A DNA stretch of 64,000 bases, taken from the NCBI GenBank assembly GCA_012932865.1, contig SAXG01000021.1, positions 558,001 through 622,000 on the forward strand. Direction: 5' to 3'. Origin of the DNA: Amylostereum areolatum (taxonomy: Eukaryota > Basidiomycota > Agaricomycetes > Russulales > Stereaceae). Each line of letters starts with the position of its first letter. Position 1 is the first letter of the stretch. A program made the translations under genes and the position numbers. This document shows positions 28,441 to 37,887 of the stretch, piece after piece. The notes beneath the pieces are model-generated. The model was not told the DNA's origin. It searched no databases and saw nothing but the letters and a program-made list of their open reading frames with translations.

Positions 28441-29289
28441 GCGGTGCACCGGCATTGAGTGTGTTGGCGAGAGTGCGTCGGCGAGAGTGCGTCGACACTG
28501 AGCGCTATGGAGGGGATCAAGGCATGGGCGTTGAGCATGGCAGGGTCATGGCAATAATTGAAGGTAGTAACAATGGCAGGGGCGTTGAGGCGACGGGGGC
28601 GTGAGTGTTGAGCGTAACAGGTGTTGAGCGCGACGACAGCGTGGGCGTTGCTGACGAGGGTGTGAACGTTGGAGGTGATGACGGCATCGGCATCGAGGTG
28701 GCGGAGGCGTGGATACTGAGCATGACGAGAGCATCGGCGTTGAGGGCGAGGATAGCGCTGGCATTGAGAACAACGGGAATGGGAGGGATGAGGGCGATGG
28801 TGACGTGGCCGCTCATAACAACGGCGACGTACCGTTCAGCGTAACCGAGTCGCGAGCGTTGAGGGCGCCGAGGTGCGAGCGTTGAGCTCGATGGGTGGGA
28901 CGACGGAGGCGAAAGCGTTGAGGGCGACGGTGGTGAGGGCGACATGGAAGGCGACATTGAGGGAAACGTGGATGACAACGTTGATGGCGTTGCGGAGAAC
29001 GAAGACGTGGACGACACGGACGACAAGCGTGTATCCGTTGAAGGGGGTCGGCGACGCAGATGACGAGCGCGTAGCCGCTGAAGGCGGCGAGGTAGCATTG
29101 AGAGAAGGGAGGGCGCGTGTGTTGGGGGCGACGGGGGTGTAGGCATTGAGGGTGATGAGTGCATCGGTGCTGGACGGGAGCGACCGCGTGGGGTGCAATG
29201 GGAGTACGGATGTTGCAGGCGGCGAGGTCGGGGGACATGCGGATGACGGCTGCGTCAATGTTGGGAGTGACGGGGGCGTGGGCGTTGAG
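28441..29289. repeat. GC-rich array flanking gypsy copy A
   Basis: Degenerate GGGCGTTGAGGGCGACG-type units. The last five bases TTGAG (29285-29289) form one half of the copy A target duplication; the other half is at 19360-19364 in inverted form. The open frames on both strands are repeat artefacts. Confidence 0.7.
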
Positions 29290-29710
29290 TGTCACGGATC
29301 GCTCCATTTCTTTCTTCGTTTGCAGACCTTGTACACGCGACGCGTCACGGCACATGACTTTCCTTCGCATCACATGCTCCAACGACGTCATTGCCCGGAC
29401 TTCCGAACGGTGTTCCGCATCCTTATCTATGACATCATTGCTCCGGACTCCCGTCCTCCTCCCCATGACTCCTTTCTTATTGTTCCCCCCGCTCGCACCA
29501 CTATCGCATCGCATCACACCATTGTTCCCACTTGTATATAAGGACAGTATCCCTTTTCCCTTTTTTCTCAGACTGTCCATCTCGTCATACGGTACTGTAG
29601 CGCACGTTGCACTACCCTAGACCCCGGCACTCTCGAATCTATTTTCTTCTCGCTCCTCCCATCGTCGTGACTTAGGCAGTTCATCGGTCTCATAAACTGT
29701 GTTTCTGACA
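29290..29710 (+). repeat. 5' LTR of gypsy copy A
   Basis: 421 bp, TGTCACGGATC to TTTCTGACA, preceded by TTGAG. TATATAAGG starts at 29535; AGACTGTCCA, the predicted RNA start, is at 29570-29579, 35 bp downstream. Confidence 0.92.
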
Positions 29711-29712
29711 CC

Positions 29713-29722
29713 TGGACAGTCT
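29713..29722 (+). other. Self-complementary primer-binding site, family 3 copy A
   Basis: TGGACAGTCT, two bases after the LTR, perfectly complementary to AGACTGTCCA at 29570-29579. The bases differ completely from those of families 1 and 2. Confidence 0.75.
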
Positions 29723-30930
29723 CCCCCTACGCCTACCTCGCACCCCTCTCTCCATCTACCTCTGCCGTCTCCACAACGTTAAAAACTCCCACCACAGACC
29801 TCCCGAACGCACCGGTTTTCCTCCCGTTCAACGGAAAGCCGATCACCCCCCGCGACGACGCACCACTCCCCTACCCTTGGTCCGACGCCGTCACCGTCAA
29901 CTGCCTCGTCCCCGTACAGAACCTCTGCAAGAAAGATCCCTGGACCGCGCACGGCCTCAACTTCCGCATCTTCGAGTGGAGGTGGCACAAGGATCACGGT
30001 ACTGTCGTCCTCGCCCTATACGTCCGGATCACCACGTGCATCAACGTAGATCTCAAACGCCTTGAATTCACCCTCCACGCCCCCACCTACCACACATACC
30101 TCATCCAGGACGCCCCCAACCCGATCCTCCAAACCAGTTTCACCTCCGTCTCCCAGTTTAACCGCCAGACCCCCGAATCCACCCCGCCACCAGTCCTCCA
30201 TCCCACCATCAAGGGTAAGACCCTTCGTCGCCGCCACCACGAACATAAGATCCGCCAGGCAGTAAAAGCCGGCTACCTCACCAAGAAACTCCTCGGCCGT
30301 CGCCCCATCGCGGCGGACTTCTTCTAGACCATCATCACGTCCTCCACAACCCCTCGTCCCCCCACTCCAAACCTCCCCCCAGGCGTTTTTCGAGACTACT
30401 GTCCCGAAGAATACTATATCCTCACCTCGCAGCAGACTAAGGAATCCGTACGTTGGCTGCACGACGAACCAAACCGGCAACGTCGAGACTGGTACTTCAA
30501 TGACCGCGACGAACAACCCTACGTCGAAGAATCGGATTTTGCCACCGCTGCGGACATTCTACAGCGCTTCCTGAACCCCCCTCCGACCAACTCGCCCCCC
30601 AACTCGCCCCCACCCCGTCGACATACTGTAATCGAAGTCCCAGAAGGGATCAACTACAACGACACAACTGGGAAGTGGTACGCCTATAGATGGAACAAGA
30701 ACGGAACCCCAGGACAATCAGTAGTTGAGTGGCAGCCCACTTCGTTCAGTCCCGTCCAAGATCACTGGTCGTGGCATCATAACCAGCAATTCCTCACCCC
30801 CGCCGACTTCCTTGTCGCAAAACAAGTTGAGGACGAAGTTGAAGAAGCAGAAGAACGCCGACGAGAAACCCTACGCCGCCTTGATCAAGAACTCGCCCAA
30901 TCCCTCACCGTCCCCCTCCCCTTCGACAAG
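29713..30930 (+). CDS. Pre-gag frame of family 3 without ATG, in phase with gag
   Basis: The gag frame is open from inside the LTR (29671) to TAG 30325-30327 and from there to the gag ATG at 30931, with no ATG anywhere before it. The first part contains DPWTAHGLNFRIFEWRW and a basic segment (GKTLRRRHHEHKIRQ). The second has RDWYFNDRDEQPYVEE, KWYAYRW and a Glu/Arg-rich coiled-coil-like end. The left arm carries a strongly diverged DNA version of the first part that still encodes RIYEWRW and also lacks ATG, suggesting the protein is under selection. Initiation could be non-AUG; or these are relics. No domain recognised. Confidence 0.5.
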
Positions 30931-31956
30931 ATGTCTGACACCGAATCCAAACCCGCTGTCTCCAAGCGGGAGATCGGCCCCAAGCCAAAGCCATTCAAAG
31001 GCGATAGACGCGACACCCTCCGGTTCTCCCTCGAGCTCCGCATGTTCCTGCGCGTTAACAAGGATGTTTATGCCACAGATGACGCCAAGATGATGCTCCT
31101 CCTCAGCCTGATGGAGGACGACACGGCGAAAGCCTGGGCCACGCATCGCCACATGGAACTCTTCGCCGACGAAGACGAGAAGGAAGACACCGACACCCTC
31201 GACTCCACGCCCCCAACACTCCACTATAGCTCCTACAAAGAGCTCTTCGAGAGGTTTGGCAAAGACTTCGTGCCCATTGATCCGAAGATAGAGGCTCAGC
31301 GTAAGATCAACGAGCTCGCAATGACCACCCGGGACGTCACTGACTTTATCACCGAGTTTGAGATGCTGGCAACCATGTCAGCGTACGACGACAAGGTGCT
31401 AATCCACTTTTTCAAGAAGGGACTTCAGCATGACCTCGGCAAGCAGGTGGCCCGGTCGTACCCGTTCCCCACCAAGCTCGCGGAGTGGAAGGAGCGTGCC
31501 CGCCGCATCAACCACCAGTGGCTTGAAGAGAACCCGGAGAGGAAGAGCAGTCAGTCCAAGGGGGCTGTCGCGCTCACCTCGAACGGTTCAACCAATGACT
31601 CCTCGTCGCGCCGAGTCGGTGCCTTCACCAACACCTCGACCCGCCCTGCAAAGCTGACGGACGACGAGCACGCAAAGATGATGCGCGAAGGCAAGTGCTT
31701 CATGTGTCGACAAGCCGGTCACGTCTCTCGTGACTGCCCCAACCGCGACTCGAGTGCGCGACGGGTGGGCGCAGTAGAGACTGGGTCCAAGGCCCCTCCC
31801 CTGCCGACGAACACGGCTCCGTCCACTGCGAAAGCAGCTCCCGACCCATCCAAAACCATCGCGGCGATCACTCGCCAGCTGAAGGATCTGGACGCGGAAG
31901 GCAAGGAGCAGGCAGTAGCGCTGTTGAAGGATATCCTGGAATCGCAGGATTTTTGA
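30931..31956 (+). CDS. gag: Gag of family 3, right arm
   Basis: 341 residues, identical to 23806-24831. Contains the gag core and CCHC knuckle CFMCRQAGHVSRDC. Ends ESQDF-TGA at 31954-31956, within GGATTTTTGA. Confidence 0.88.
   Translation: MSDTESKPAVSKREIGPKPKPFKGDRRDTLRFSLELRMFLRVNKDVYATDDAKMMLLLSLMEDDTAKAWATHRHMELFADEDEKEDTDTLDSTPPTLHYSSYKELFERFGKDFVPIDPKIEAQRKINELAMTTRDVTDFITEFEMLATMSAYDDKVLIHFFKKGLQHDLGKQVARSYPFPTKLAEWKERARRINHQWLEENPERKSSQSKGAVALTSNGSTNDSSSRRVGAFTNTSTRPAKLTDDEHAKMMREGKCFMCRQAGHVSRDCPNRDSSARRVGAVETGSKAPPLPTNTAPSTAKAAPDPSKTIAAITRQLKDLDAEGKEQAVALLKDILESQDF
31947..31956 (+). other. Proposed gag/pol -1 frameshift site, family 3
   Basis: GGATTTTTGA: gag GAT TTT TGA, -1 frame GGA TTT TTG AAA TGC, open into the protease. 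The same sequence occurs in the left arm on the minus strand. Confidence 0.6.
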
Positions 31957-33059
31957 AATGCCCCCCAGTCGCGTCGTCTGGTGGAGGCAAGAGACTTTTG
32001 GTATCATCGTCGAATCGTTTCGCTGTATTATCATCTATACATACCTGTGAGCAATCGTATCCCCCGTGTTTGTATCTGTCTACTGTCACCAAGAACAGGC
32101 AAACACCATTGATCATGCTCAAAGTCAAGCTGATCGGACGAGTTACCAAAAGAGAAATCGATGCAGACGCGCTGCTTGATAGCGGCGCAGAAGGAATTAT
32201 CCTGAACCGAAGCTTCGTTGAACGCAAGAAGCTTACCACAAGAAAACTAGAAAACCCGTTCCCCGTGCGTAACGTGGATGGCACCGAGAACGTCATGGGC
32301 TGGGTACGCCACACAACGACCCAGCGGATCCGGATATACTCGCAAGATTCAAAGGCATACCATGAGGAAGAAGCTGAGTTCTTCATCACCGACATCGGTG
32401 ATCACGATATGATCCTTGGAACAGACTGGCTCGATGAGCATAACCCCACCATAGACTGGCAGCAAGATCACATTGACATGCTCCGCTGCCCTCCCTCCTG
32501 CACCCTCTCCGAACCGACTGTGACAAACCTTGCAACAAAGCCGCGAACACCATCGTCGACCCGATCACAGCGAAAGGTTCGAGCTGATGTGGCCCCTAAG
32601 GTACCTCTAGTCCCGGACGACCCCTTCCCAGAACCAGTGTATGTCTCCTGGGCCCCTATCCCTACGTATGTCATACCCGCGCGCAGGGTCAAAGGTGTTC
32701 GTATCCGCACATTCCATCTCTCACCTCTACCTGCCCGCCTTTTCACTGAAGATGACGATGAACGACCCAGGGTCTTCCGAGACTGGGAGATCAATGGCCT
32801 GCGTTGTGCTGGGATTCTTCCTGAAGTTGACGGCCCTAACCCGGAGGCAGTACCAATCTGCGCGGGCTTCACCAAGGTGCAAGAGCTTGCAGAGCACTCA
32901 AAGGAAAATGCATGCCCGCAAACCTTTGAAGACTTAGTTCCCCCTCCATACCGCGACTTTGCACCCGTATTCGACAAGAAAACCTCTGAACGACTACCCG
33001 ACCGACGACCATGGGATCATGCCATCGACATGAAGGACGGCTTCGAACCCAAGCCCTGA
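31950..33059 (+). pseudogene. pol: Protease region of pol, right arm, ended by TGA
   Basis: -1 frame relative to gag; protease DSGAEGIIL and MILGTDWLDEHNPTIDW, then the linker with SERLPDRRPWDHAIDMKDG. It ends at TGA 33057-33059, where the left arm has TGC (KPCKIYPL). Identical to the left arm up to about 32398; beyond that the two differ at many positions. Confidence 0.8.
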
Positions 33060-33158
33060 AAGATCTATCTGCTCTCCCCCTCCGAGCAGATCGAGCTCGA
33101 TACCTTCCTCGACGACCACCTGAAGAAGGGCTACATTCGCCCATCGAAGTCGCCGCAG

Positions 33159-33650
33159 GCAAGTGTCAGCAACGGTCTACCTGCAATGCAGGTTCAGGAC
33201 GTCGCGACGAGGTACAAGGCGAGGAGAGACGAGGATAGGGCGAGGTATGAACTAGGTAAAATGAAGGTATAGATCTACCCCTGCAGTACTTAGGGAAGAT
33301 CCCCCAGGTAGCCGGAGAATAGAAAAGGTCGAGATGACCCCTCCTCATAGATTGGTGAGCCCTTATATACATGAGGATAAGGACCCAAACGAAGACAAAC
33401 AAAGCCGGAGTAGGAGTGGGTCAGGACGGACTACGAAGTGGGTACCACGGAGTACGAAGTGGGTCACAGCACGAGGCGAGGTAAGTATGACTCCAAGGTC
33501 TAGATCATGACCGATGAAGCTGAGAAGTCCAGTATGCCCGAAGGGCCGGACGCGAGGCGAAGCGAGGCAAAGTCCGATGCGAGGTCCGATGGTAAACTAT
33601 AGTAAAGTAAGGTCCGATGTATACAATTTGGAGGTGTTCATGACAGCAAG
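33159..33650 (-). mobile_element. Solo LTR of a fourth gypsy family, inserted in pol
   Basis: 482 bp at 33164-33645 with TGTCA...TGACA ends and a perfect 5-bp duplication GCAAG (33159-33163, 33646-33650) inside the codons for PQAS of RT. Oriented minus: it then starts TGTCATGAAC like copies 1 and 2, with TATATAAGG (33361-33369) and ATCTCGACCT (33326-33335) 34 bp further on. No internal sequence, so it is the product of LTR-LTR recombination. Confidence 0.9.
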
Positions 33651-34049
33651 TCCGTTCTTTTTCGTCAAAAAAAAGGATGGGAAGCTGCGGCCTGTACAGG
33701 ACTATCGAGAGCTGAACAAGGGTACCATCAAGAACGAGTATCCCTTGCCGCTAATCTCAGAAATTGTCGACCGCCTCAAAGGTGCAAAGATCTTCTCCAA
33801 GATGGACGTCCGCTGGGGGTACAACAACGTCCGCATCAAGGAAGGCGACAAGTGGAAGGCTGCGTTCAAGACGAATTGTGGCCTCTTTGAACCTACGGTG
33901 ATGTTCTTCGGCCTTACGAACTCCCCCGCGACATTCCAGGCAATGATGAACGAACTTTTCAAGGACCTTATCGACTCGGGCAAAGTCATCATCTACATGG
34001 ACGACATCCTCGTATTCACTCGAACTATGGAAGAACATCGCGCCATAGT
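33646..34049 (+). pseudogene. pol: Reverse transcriptase fragment, right arm
   Basis: Continues RT after the solo [46 protein letters not shown], to TMEEHRAIV, then fuses to LTR sequence. Everything from the RT thumb to the start of the LTR is deleted. Confidence 0.85.
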
Positions 34050-34055
34050 GCACAT

Positions 34056-34332
34056 CATTACTCCGGACCTTCGTCCTCCGCCCCATGACTCCTTTCTTAT
34101 TGTTCCCCCCGCTCGCACCACTATCACATCGCATCGCACCATCATCCCCACTTGTATATAAGAACAGTGTTTCTCTTCCCTTTTCCCTAGACTGTCCATC
34201 TCGTCATACGGTACTGTAGCGCACATTGCACTACCCTAGGCCTGACACTCTCGAATCCATCTGCTCTCTCTTGCTCCTCCCATCGTCACGACTTAGGCGG
34301 TTCCATCGGTCTCATAAACTGCGTTTCTGACA
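34056..34332 (+). repeat. Partial LTR, subfamily B
   Basis: Begins inside the LTR (ACATCATTACTCCGG) and ends TTTCTGACA. Its variants match 26056-26475 rather than the copy A LTRs. Confidence 0.8.
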
Positions 34333-34767
34333 GCGGGATGGCTTGCACATGAATTTGCGCCTAATATACAAGTACTAGATACACTTTTTGTTCAATTATC
34401 AAAGCCTGCAATGGATATCCACCTCAATGGTCTACCTTTGAATGTTGTGCCTGTATCTCGGCAATCAATTGATATCATATGTACAATGCCAAATGATGAA
34501 ACTCTGAGCATAACTCGTAATCAAGTTCCTGTCCTTCCAAATTTTGCAATGACAGACTTTTGTTCACAGGGACGCTCCAGAGAGTATAATATAGTAGACC
34601 TACATAATTGTCGATCATCTCAATCAGTGTACACTTGTCTATCTAGAAGCACAAATTTAGAAAACACACTAATCTTGCAAGACTTCGCTCCATCCAAATT
34701 GCAAGGAGGTATTTCTGGATATTTGCGCCAAGAATTTAGAGAACTAGAGATATTAGATGAGATAACT
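34333..34767 (+). pseudogene. C-terminal part of a PIF1/Helitron-type helicase
   Basis: The frame is open from the LTR edge. It contains LPNFAMTDFCSQGRSREYNI, VDLHNC and YTCLSRSTNLENTLIL, which fit the last helicase motifs of PIF1/Helitron helicases (A.T..SQG, Y.ALSR). It continues to FRELEILDEIT and is then interrupted by a tRNA-bearing insertion. The continuation RLRFEGSLNP is at 34891. Upstream part missing. AT-richer than its surroundings. Confidence 0.6.
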
Positions 34768-34890
34768 TGTTGAATATGAGATTCACACTCTAGATGGTCG
34801 GATAGCCTAGTGGTAAGGCATCCCAGTACTGTAGGGAGGACCCGGGTTCGAGTCCCGGTCTGACCAGGTTTTATGTGTTTCATCATAACT
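34762..34890. mobile_element. tRNA-bearing insertion with ATAACT repeats
   Basis: ATAACT at 34762-34767 and again at 34885-34890 brackets 117 bp containing a tRNA with 28 b of 5' and 18 b of 3' flank. Removing one repeat unit (123 bp) restores LDEIT-RLRFEG in frame. This looks like a tRNA or tRNA-derived (SINE-like) insertion into the helicase gene. A chance 6-bp repeat cannot be excluded. Confidence 0.55.
34796..34866 (+). tRNA. tRNA or tRNA-derived sequence, anticodon uncertain
   Basis: A 71-nt cloverleaf can be drawn: acceptor GGTCGGA/TCTGACC (one G-T pair), D arm GCCT/AGGC, T arm CCGGG-TTCGAGT-CCCGG, variable loop of four bases. A box TAGCCTAGTGG and B box GGTTCGAGTCC are good polymerase III signals. 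The anticodon stem TCCCA/AGGGA has an A-A mismatch; a seven-base loop GTACTGT would put ACT as anticodon, odd for a short-variable-arm tRNA. It may be a decayed or mobile tRNA copy. No CCA is needed in the gene, and none is seen. Confidence 0.65.
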
Positions 34891-36099
34891 AGACTTAGGT
34901 TTGAAGGTTCTTTGAACCCCCAAGTAACTGCAAGCACTCGGCGAGCACTGATCCGACAATTTCAAGATATATATGGTACAAAGTATGTCCCTGAGAAAAC
35001 ACACAAAGCATTAGACTGGTCACGATATGGTATGGATCTGGTTGAACCAGATATAGACTCACCTTGGAAGATGCTAACAGATAGTGCTACAACATCTACA
35101 AAGAGAAAAAGAAGGGAATATGATGTAGGTGATAGGTGCACAGGCATGGTAGCTGCACAAGGATCACATGCTTTGAAGCAGATCAACCATGATTATGATG
35201 CTCCGCGTCCTTTAAAAAAGCGTAAAGTGACAGGCAAGGGTAAGGCCAAGTATATGAGAAAAGGAGAGGGTTTCCTTGCAGAGGGCACAGTTCCTATTGA
35301 TGCAAGCCCTAGTGGACATGTTTGGGATGCAAATACCTGGAGTTATGTGTATGATAGTTTACTTACTATTCTATATGATTTGTTTCTTGATGACAAGGGT
35401 ACATGGGCAGGAGAGATGCAGGAGGCTAATGCAAATCTGAATTTGCTCACAGAGGGATGGCTATCAACAGCATCTGAGAATATTGATCTCATTAAGACAC
35501 AACTACAAAGAACACTCAACATAGAAAAACCAACCATTTTTCCCATGAGTGACCGGGATTCTACAGACATATTTGATGTTGTGCGTGAACTATTGACAGA
35601 TCCTACACACCCGTATCATATCTCCAATGTGTGCAATGTGTGTGATAGAGTACTGACTATATCAGAGGGTGAATTGCTTCTCTGGATGACAACTAACTAT
35701 CGGAGAATGTGTATGTCTACAATTATCAAAAAAGAGTTCAGTCATCAAATCAATGCACGGTGTGCTACATGCCATGCAAAACAGACAGCAATGACCACCT
35801 TCCCAGATTGGTCTCCTTATATACTTGCCTTTGGAATTGCAGGATCATCCCCTATTATTGATCATAGATTGGAATTGACATGTGAAGATAGGACAGTGCA
35901 ATACAAATTGAAAGGTATTGTATACTATGGTCAAGTACACTTCACAGCGAGGGTGATTGATAGAAATGATGATGTGTGGTTCCATGATGGAATTACTACA
36001 AAGGAATCTTGTGTATATGAAGGAAGACTTGACTCAGAATTTGACCTTAACAATGCACATAGGCGTACTGCTTCCCTTCTAATTTATAGAAGGTGCTGA
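34885..36099 (+). pseudogene. Continuation of the helicase gene with a ubiquitin-peptidase-like tail
   Basis: The frame (first ATG 34873) gives RLRFEGSLNPQVTASTRRALI, a basic stretch RPLKKRKVTGKGKAK, and paired Cys (CNVCDRV, CATCHAKQ). The C-terminus YKLKGIVYYGQVHFTARVI, then DVWFHDGI, resembles the His-box region of ubiquitin-specific (C19) peptidases (GHYTA...W..YDG). A Cys box was not identified. Same reading frame as the upstream helicase piece across the insertion. Such helicase-plus-peptidase genes are transposon-like in fungi, but I cannot prove the family. Confidence 0.5.
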
Positions 36100-36335
36100 T
36101 TTCAAGGCCTGAATCGTCCTGCCGTGTCAGCAGCGGCCCTCTCCTAGCAAGTTGACGAAAGGGACGACTTCGCCGCGGGTGGCGCATTGTCGTCGGTCCT
36201 CAGTTTTGCTTCGTTGATGTCGCATACAATCAGGAACTCGATGGTTACACCTGAAAGTTACGAGTTAGAATCTCAAAATATAACATGATAACTGTTCATA
36301 CCTAAATTGCAATGCAGCTGTTGAGCATTGTGCGT
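36100..36335. other. No gene seen
   Basis: Short spacer between the helicase/peptidase remnant and the hAT copy. Confidence 0.5.
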
Positions 36336-37055
36336 GTTCACGATAAGGCTCCAATGTTATAGTCTATTTACTGTCTATAAACTGTTTATATGGTATAGTT
36401 TTACTATCTAGCTACCCCATCAGCTGTAGACAGTAAGTAGTGAGTATACTAGACAGTAAACCCTATCCAAAGTGGCAGTGTGTGACATGCCCGTAGGTGC
36501 TACCAGGTGCAAGCTATCAGCCTCTACTACACCTATTACACTCATGCCCAACTCTGGTGATTCTTTCAGCCATCTCAGCTGTCATTCTCAGCACCCATCT
36601 CCACATTTCCAGAGGTCCTAGAACTCAATTGTTAGAAGGCTAATGAGGGGGGATATGAAAATCTTTGGAACCCTTAAAACAGTGGAAGATATATAATTCA
36701 TTTGTTCTATTTATGTGCACTTTATGACTATACACAGGAACATAAGGACTACTTTCTAGTCATCATATACATGGCCCAGGATTTTTTAGTAATTCCTGCT
36801 ACCTTGATGTATGTTGAGTGCTTGTTCTCAGATGCTTGCCACATATGTACTGATGCATGCTCATTACTAAAGGCTAAGACTATCTCAGAGCTTATGTGTA
36901 CTAAACTCTACACTGCTGACTTCTTTACCTCAGTAATGATGCATTAACTGTCTAAACTGTCTGTTTACTGTCTGTTTACTGTTTAGTATAGTATACTATC
37001 TAGCTACCCCAATCTCACTAGACATAAACTATACAGTTGGAGCCTTAGTTCACAA
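36336..37055 (+). mobile_element. hAT element, deleted but with both ends and target duplication
   Basis: TIR TAAGGCTCCAA at 36344 and inverted at 37037-37047. The 8-bp flanks GTTCACGA (36336-36343) and GTTCACAA (37048-37055) match at seven positions, the duplication size typical of hAT. At 704 bp it lacks most of the transposase, keeping only its C-terminal end. This copy is the reference showing where the broken copy at 10007-18585/27064-27842 was interrupted. Confidence 0.88.
36702..36947 (+). pseudogene. hAT transposase dimerisation-region fragment
   Basis: MAQDFLVIPATLMYVECLFS, then DACSLLKAKTISELMC, corresponds to the hAT C-terminal dimerisation signature (A.DYL.IPATS..VER.FS ... LR..L....  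..LM). Only the last 80 residues remain. Confidence 0.75.
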
Positions 37056-37887
37056 TGGATTGTCACGACGAGCTAGATGTTGACGCGTGTGGACAAAGAG
37101 TTGTCACGACACACGCGGCTGATTATTAACGTATTACAAGTGGTTACTACTCGGAACAAAAGATTGTACATAATAGGGTTACACCACCCTATAATCAAAA
37201 ATCGATTACAACCGCGATCGTGTTTTTCTGACGCACCCGTCCCATTCTCTTTAGATGACATCTGTTTCCTGTGCCCAGGCGATCTTATGACGAACGAGGA
37301 CTTACGATGACCGAATCAGCTTACGGCTTCGAGCTGCGAGCTACTGTAACTTCGTTGTTTAACGTTCAACGTTCAAGATTCGAGCTCTTCAAGCTTCAAC
37401 TCTACCCAGGCTACAAGGGTCGTCGACAGATCCATTTCCCCCGCAGATCTACCTGCTTCACGGCGATCCCCTTGAATGCAGATATACAGCTACCAGCAGG
37501 TCTTCATATGCCACCGGCACCAGTTGTGCTCTGCATCCTTTTCCACGTTCGTCCCACGCGATGGCAATCTACAAGTTCACGAATGCAGCAATATGGCGAG
37601 CCTGTTCTTCTTGCTTGGTATGACAGGCTGGTTACGACATTGGCAAGTCATATGCGATTATCCCCTGCACAACTCCCTCCTTCACGTCTGGGAACGAGAC
37701 GAGTAATATGATGACTCAATTCTTGTCTTGCTTACGCTCGATTGCTTTAACGCACTTCACGGTGCATCTCCCAGCCCCTTTGCATGAAAGTGCACATACA
37801 TAAGTCATGGACCACCCCGAGTCGTCGAGGTTCACCCACCTTTACCGATTCACCAGCGCAGCTCTCAGCCACCCCAAGCCTACCTCC
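37056..37887. other. Border between transposon island and gene-rich DNA; no gene seen
   Basis: Contains two TTGTCACGAC words (37061, 37097 region) and short open frames with no recognisable product. The end serves as the upstream region of the oxidoreductase gene. Confidence 0.45.

Larger units (their letters stand above)
29285..34332 (+). mobile_element. Gypsy family 3, right arm: 5' half of copy A and a truncated 3' part
   Basis: Copy A 5' LTR (29290-29710), pre-gag, gag, and the start of pol. After about 32398 it switches to a diverged sequence with a TGA at 33057, a solo LTR inserted at 33164-33645, an RT fragment to 34049, and a direct fusion to a partial subfamily-B LTR (34056-34332). 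RNase H and integrase are missing. No target duplication for the right end. Confidence 0.8.

Noticed and set aside
23806..31956. Identical gag copies as two independent recent insertions
   Set aside because: Identity stops abruptly on both sides while LTRs differ, which independent insertions would not give.
22880..33059. Repeat-induced point mutation as cause of the stops in family 3
   Set aside because: Only isolated changes (CAG to TAG, TGC to TGA) rather than dense C-to-T change; flanking frames are intact over kilobases.
26056..34332. Interpreting the right arm as a simple truncated copy B with its own duplication
   Set aside because: Flanks at 26476 (TGTGG) and 34333 (GCGGG) do not match, and the right arm's 5' LTR belongs to copy A. 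The history of the subfamily B 3' end remains open.
34796..34866. Assigning the tRNA an amino acid (Ser-ACT, Gln-CTG or Tyr-GTA)
   Set aside because: The anticodon stem has a mismatch, and the type I variable loop conflicts with Ser; the sequence alone does not decide.
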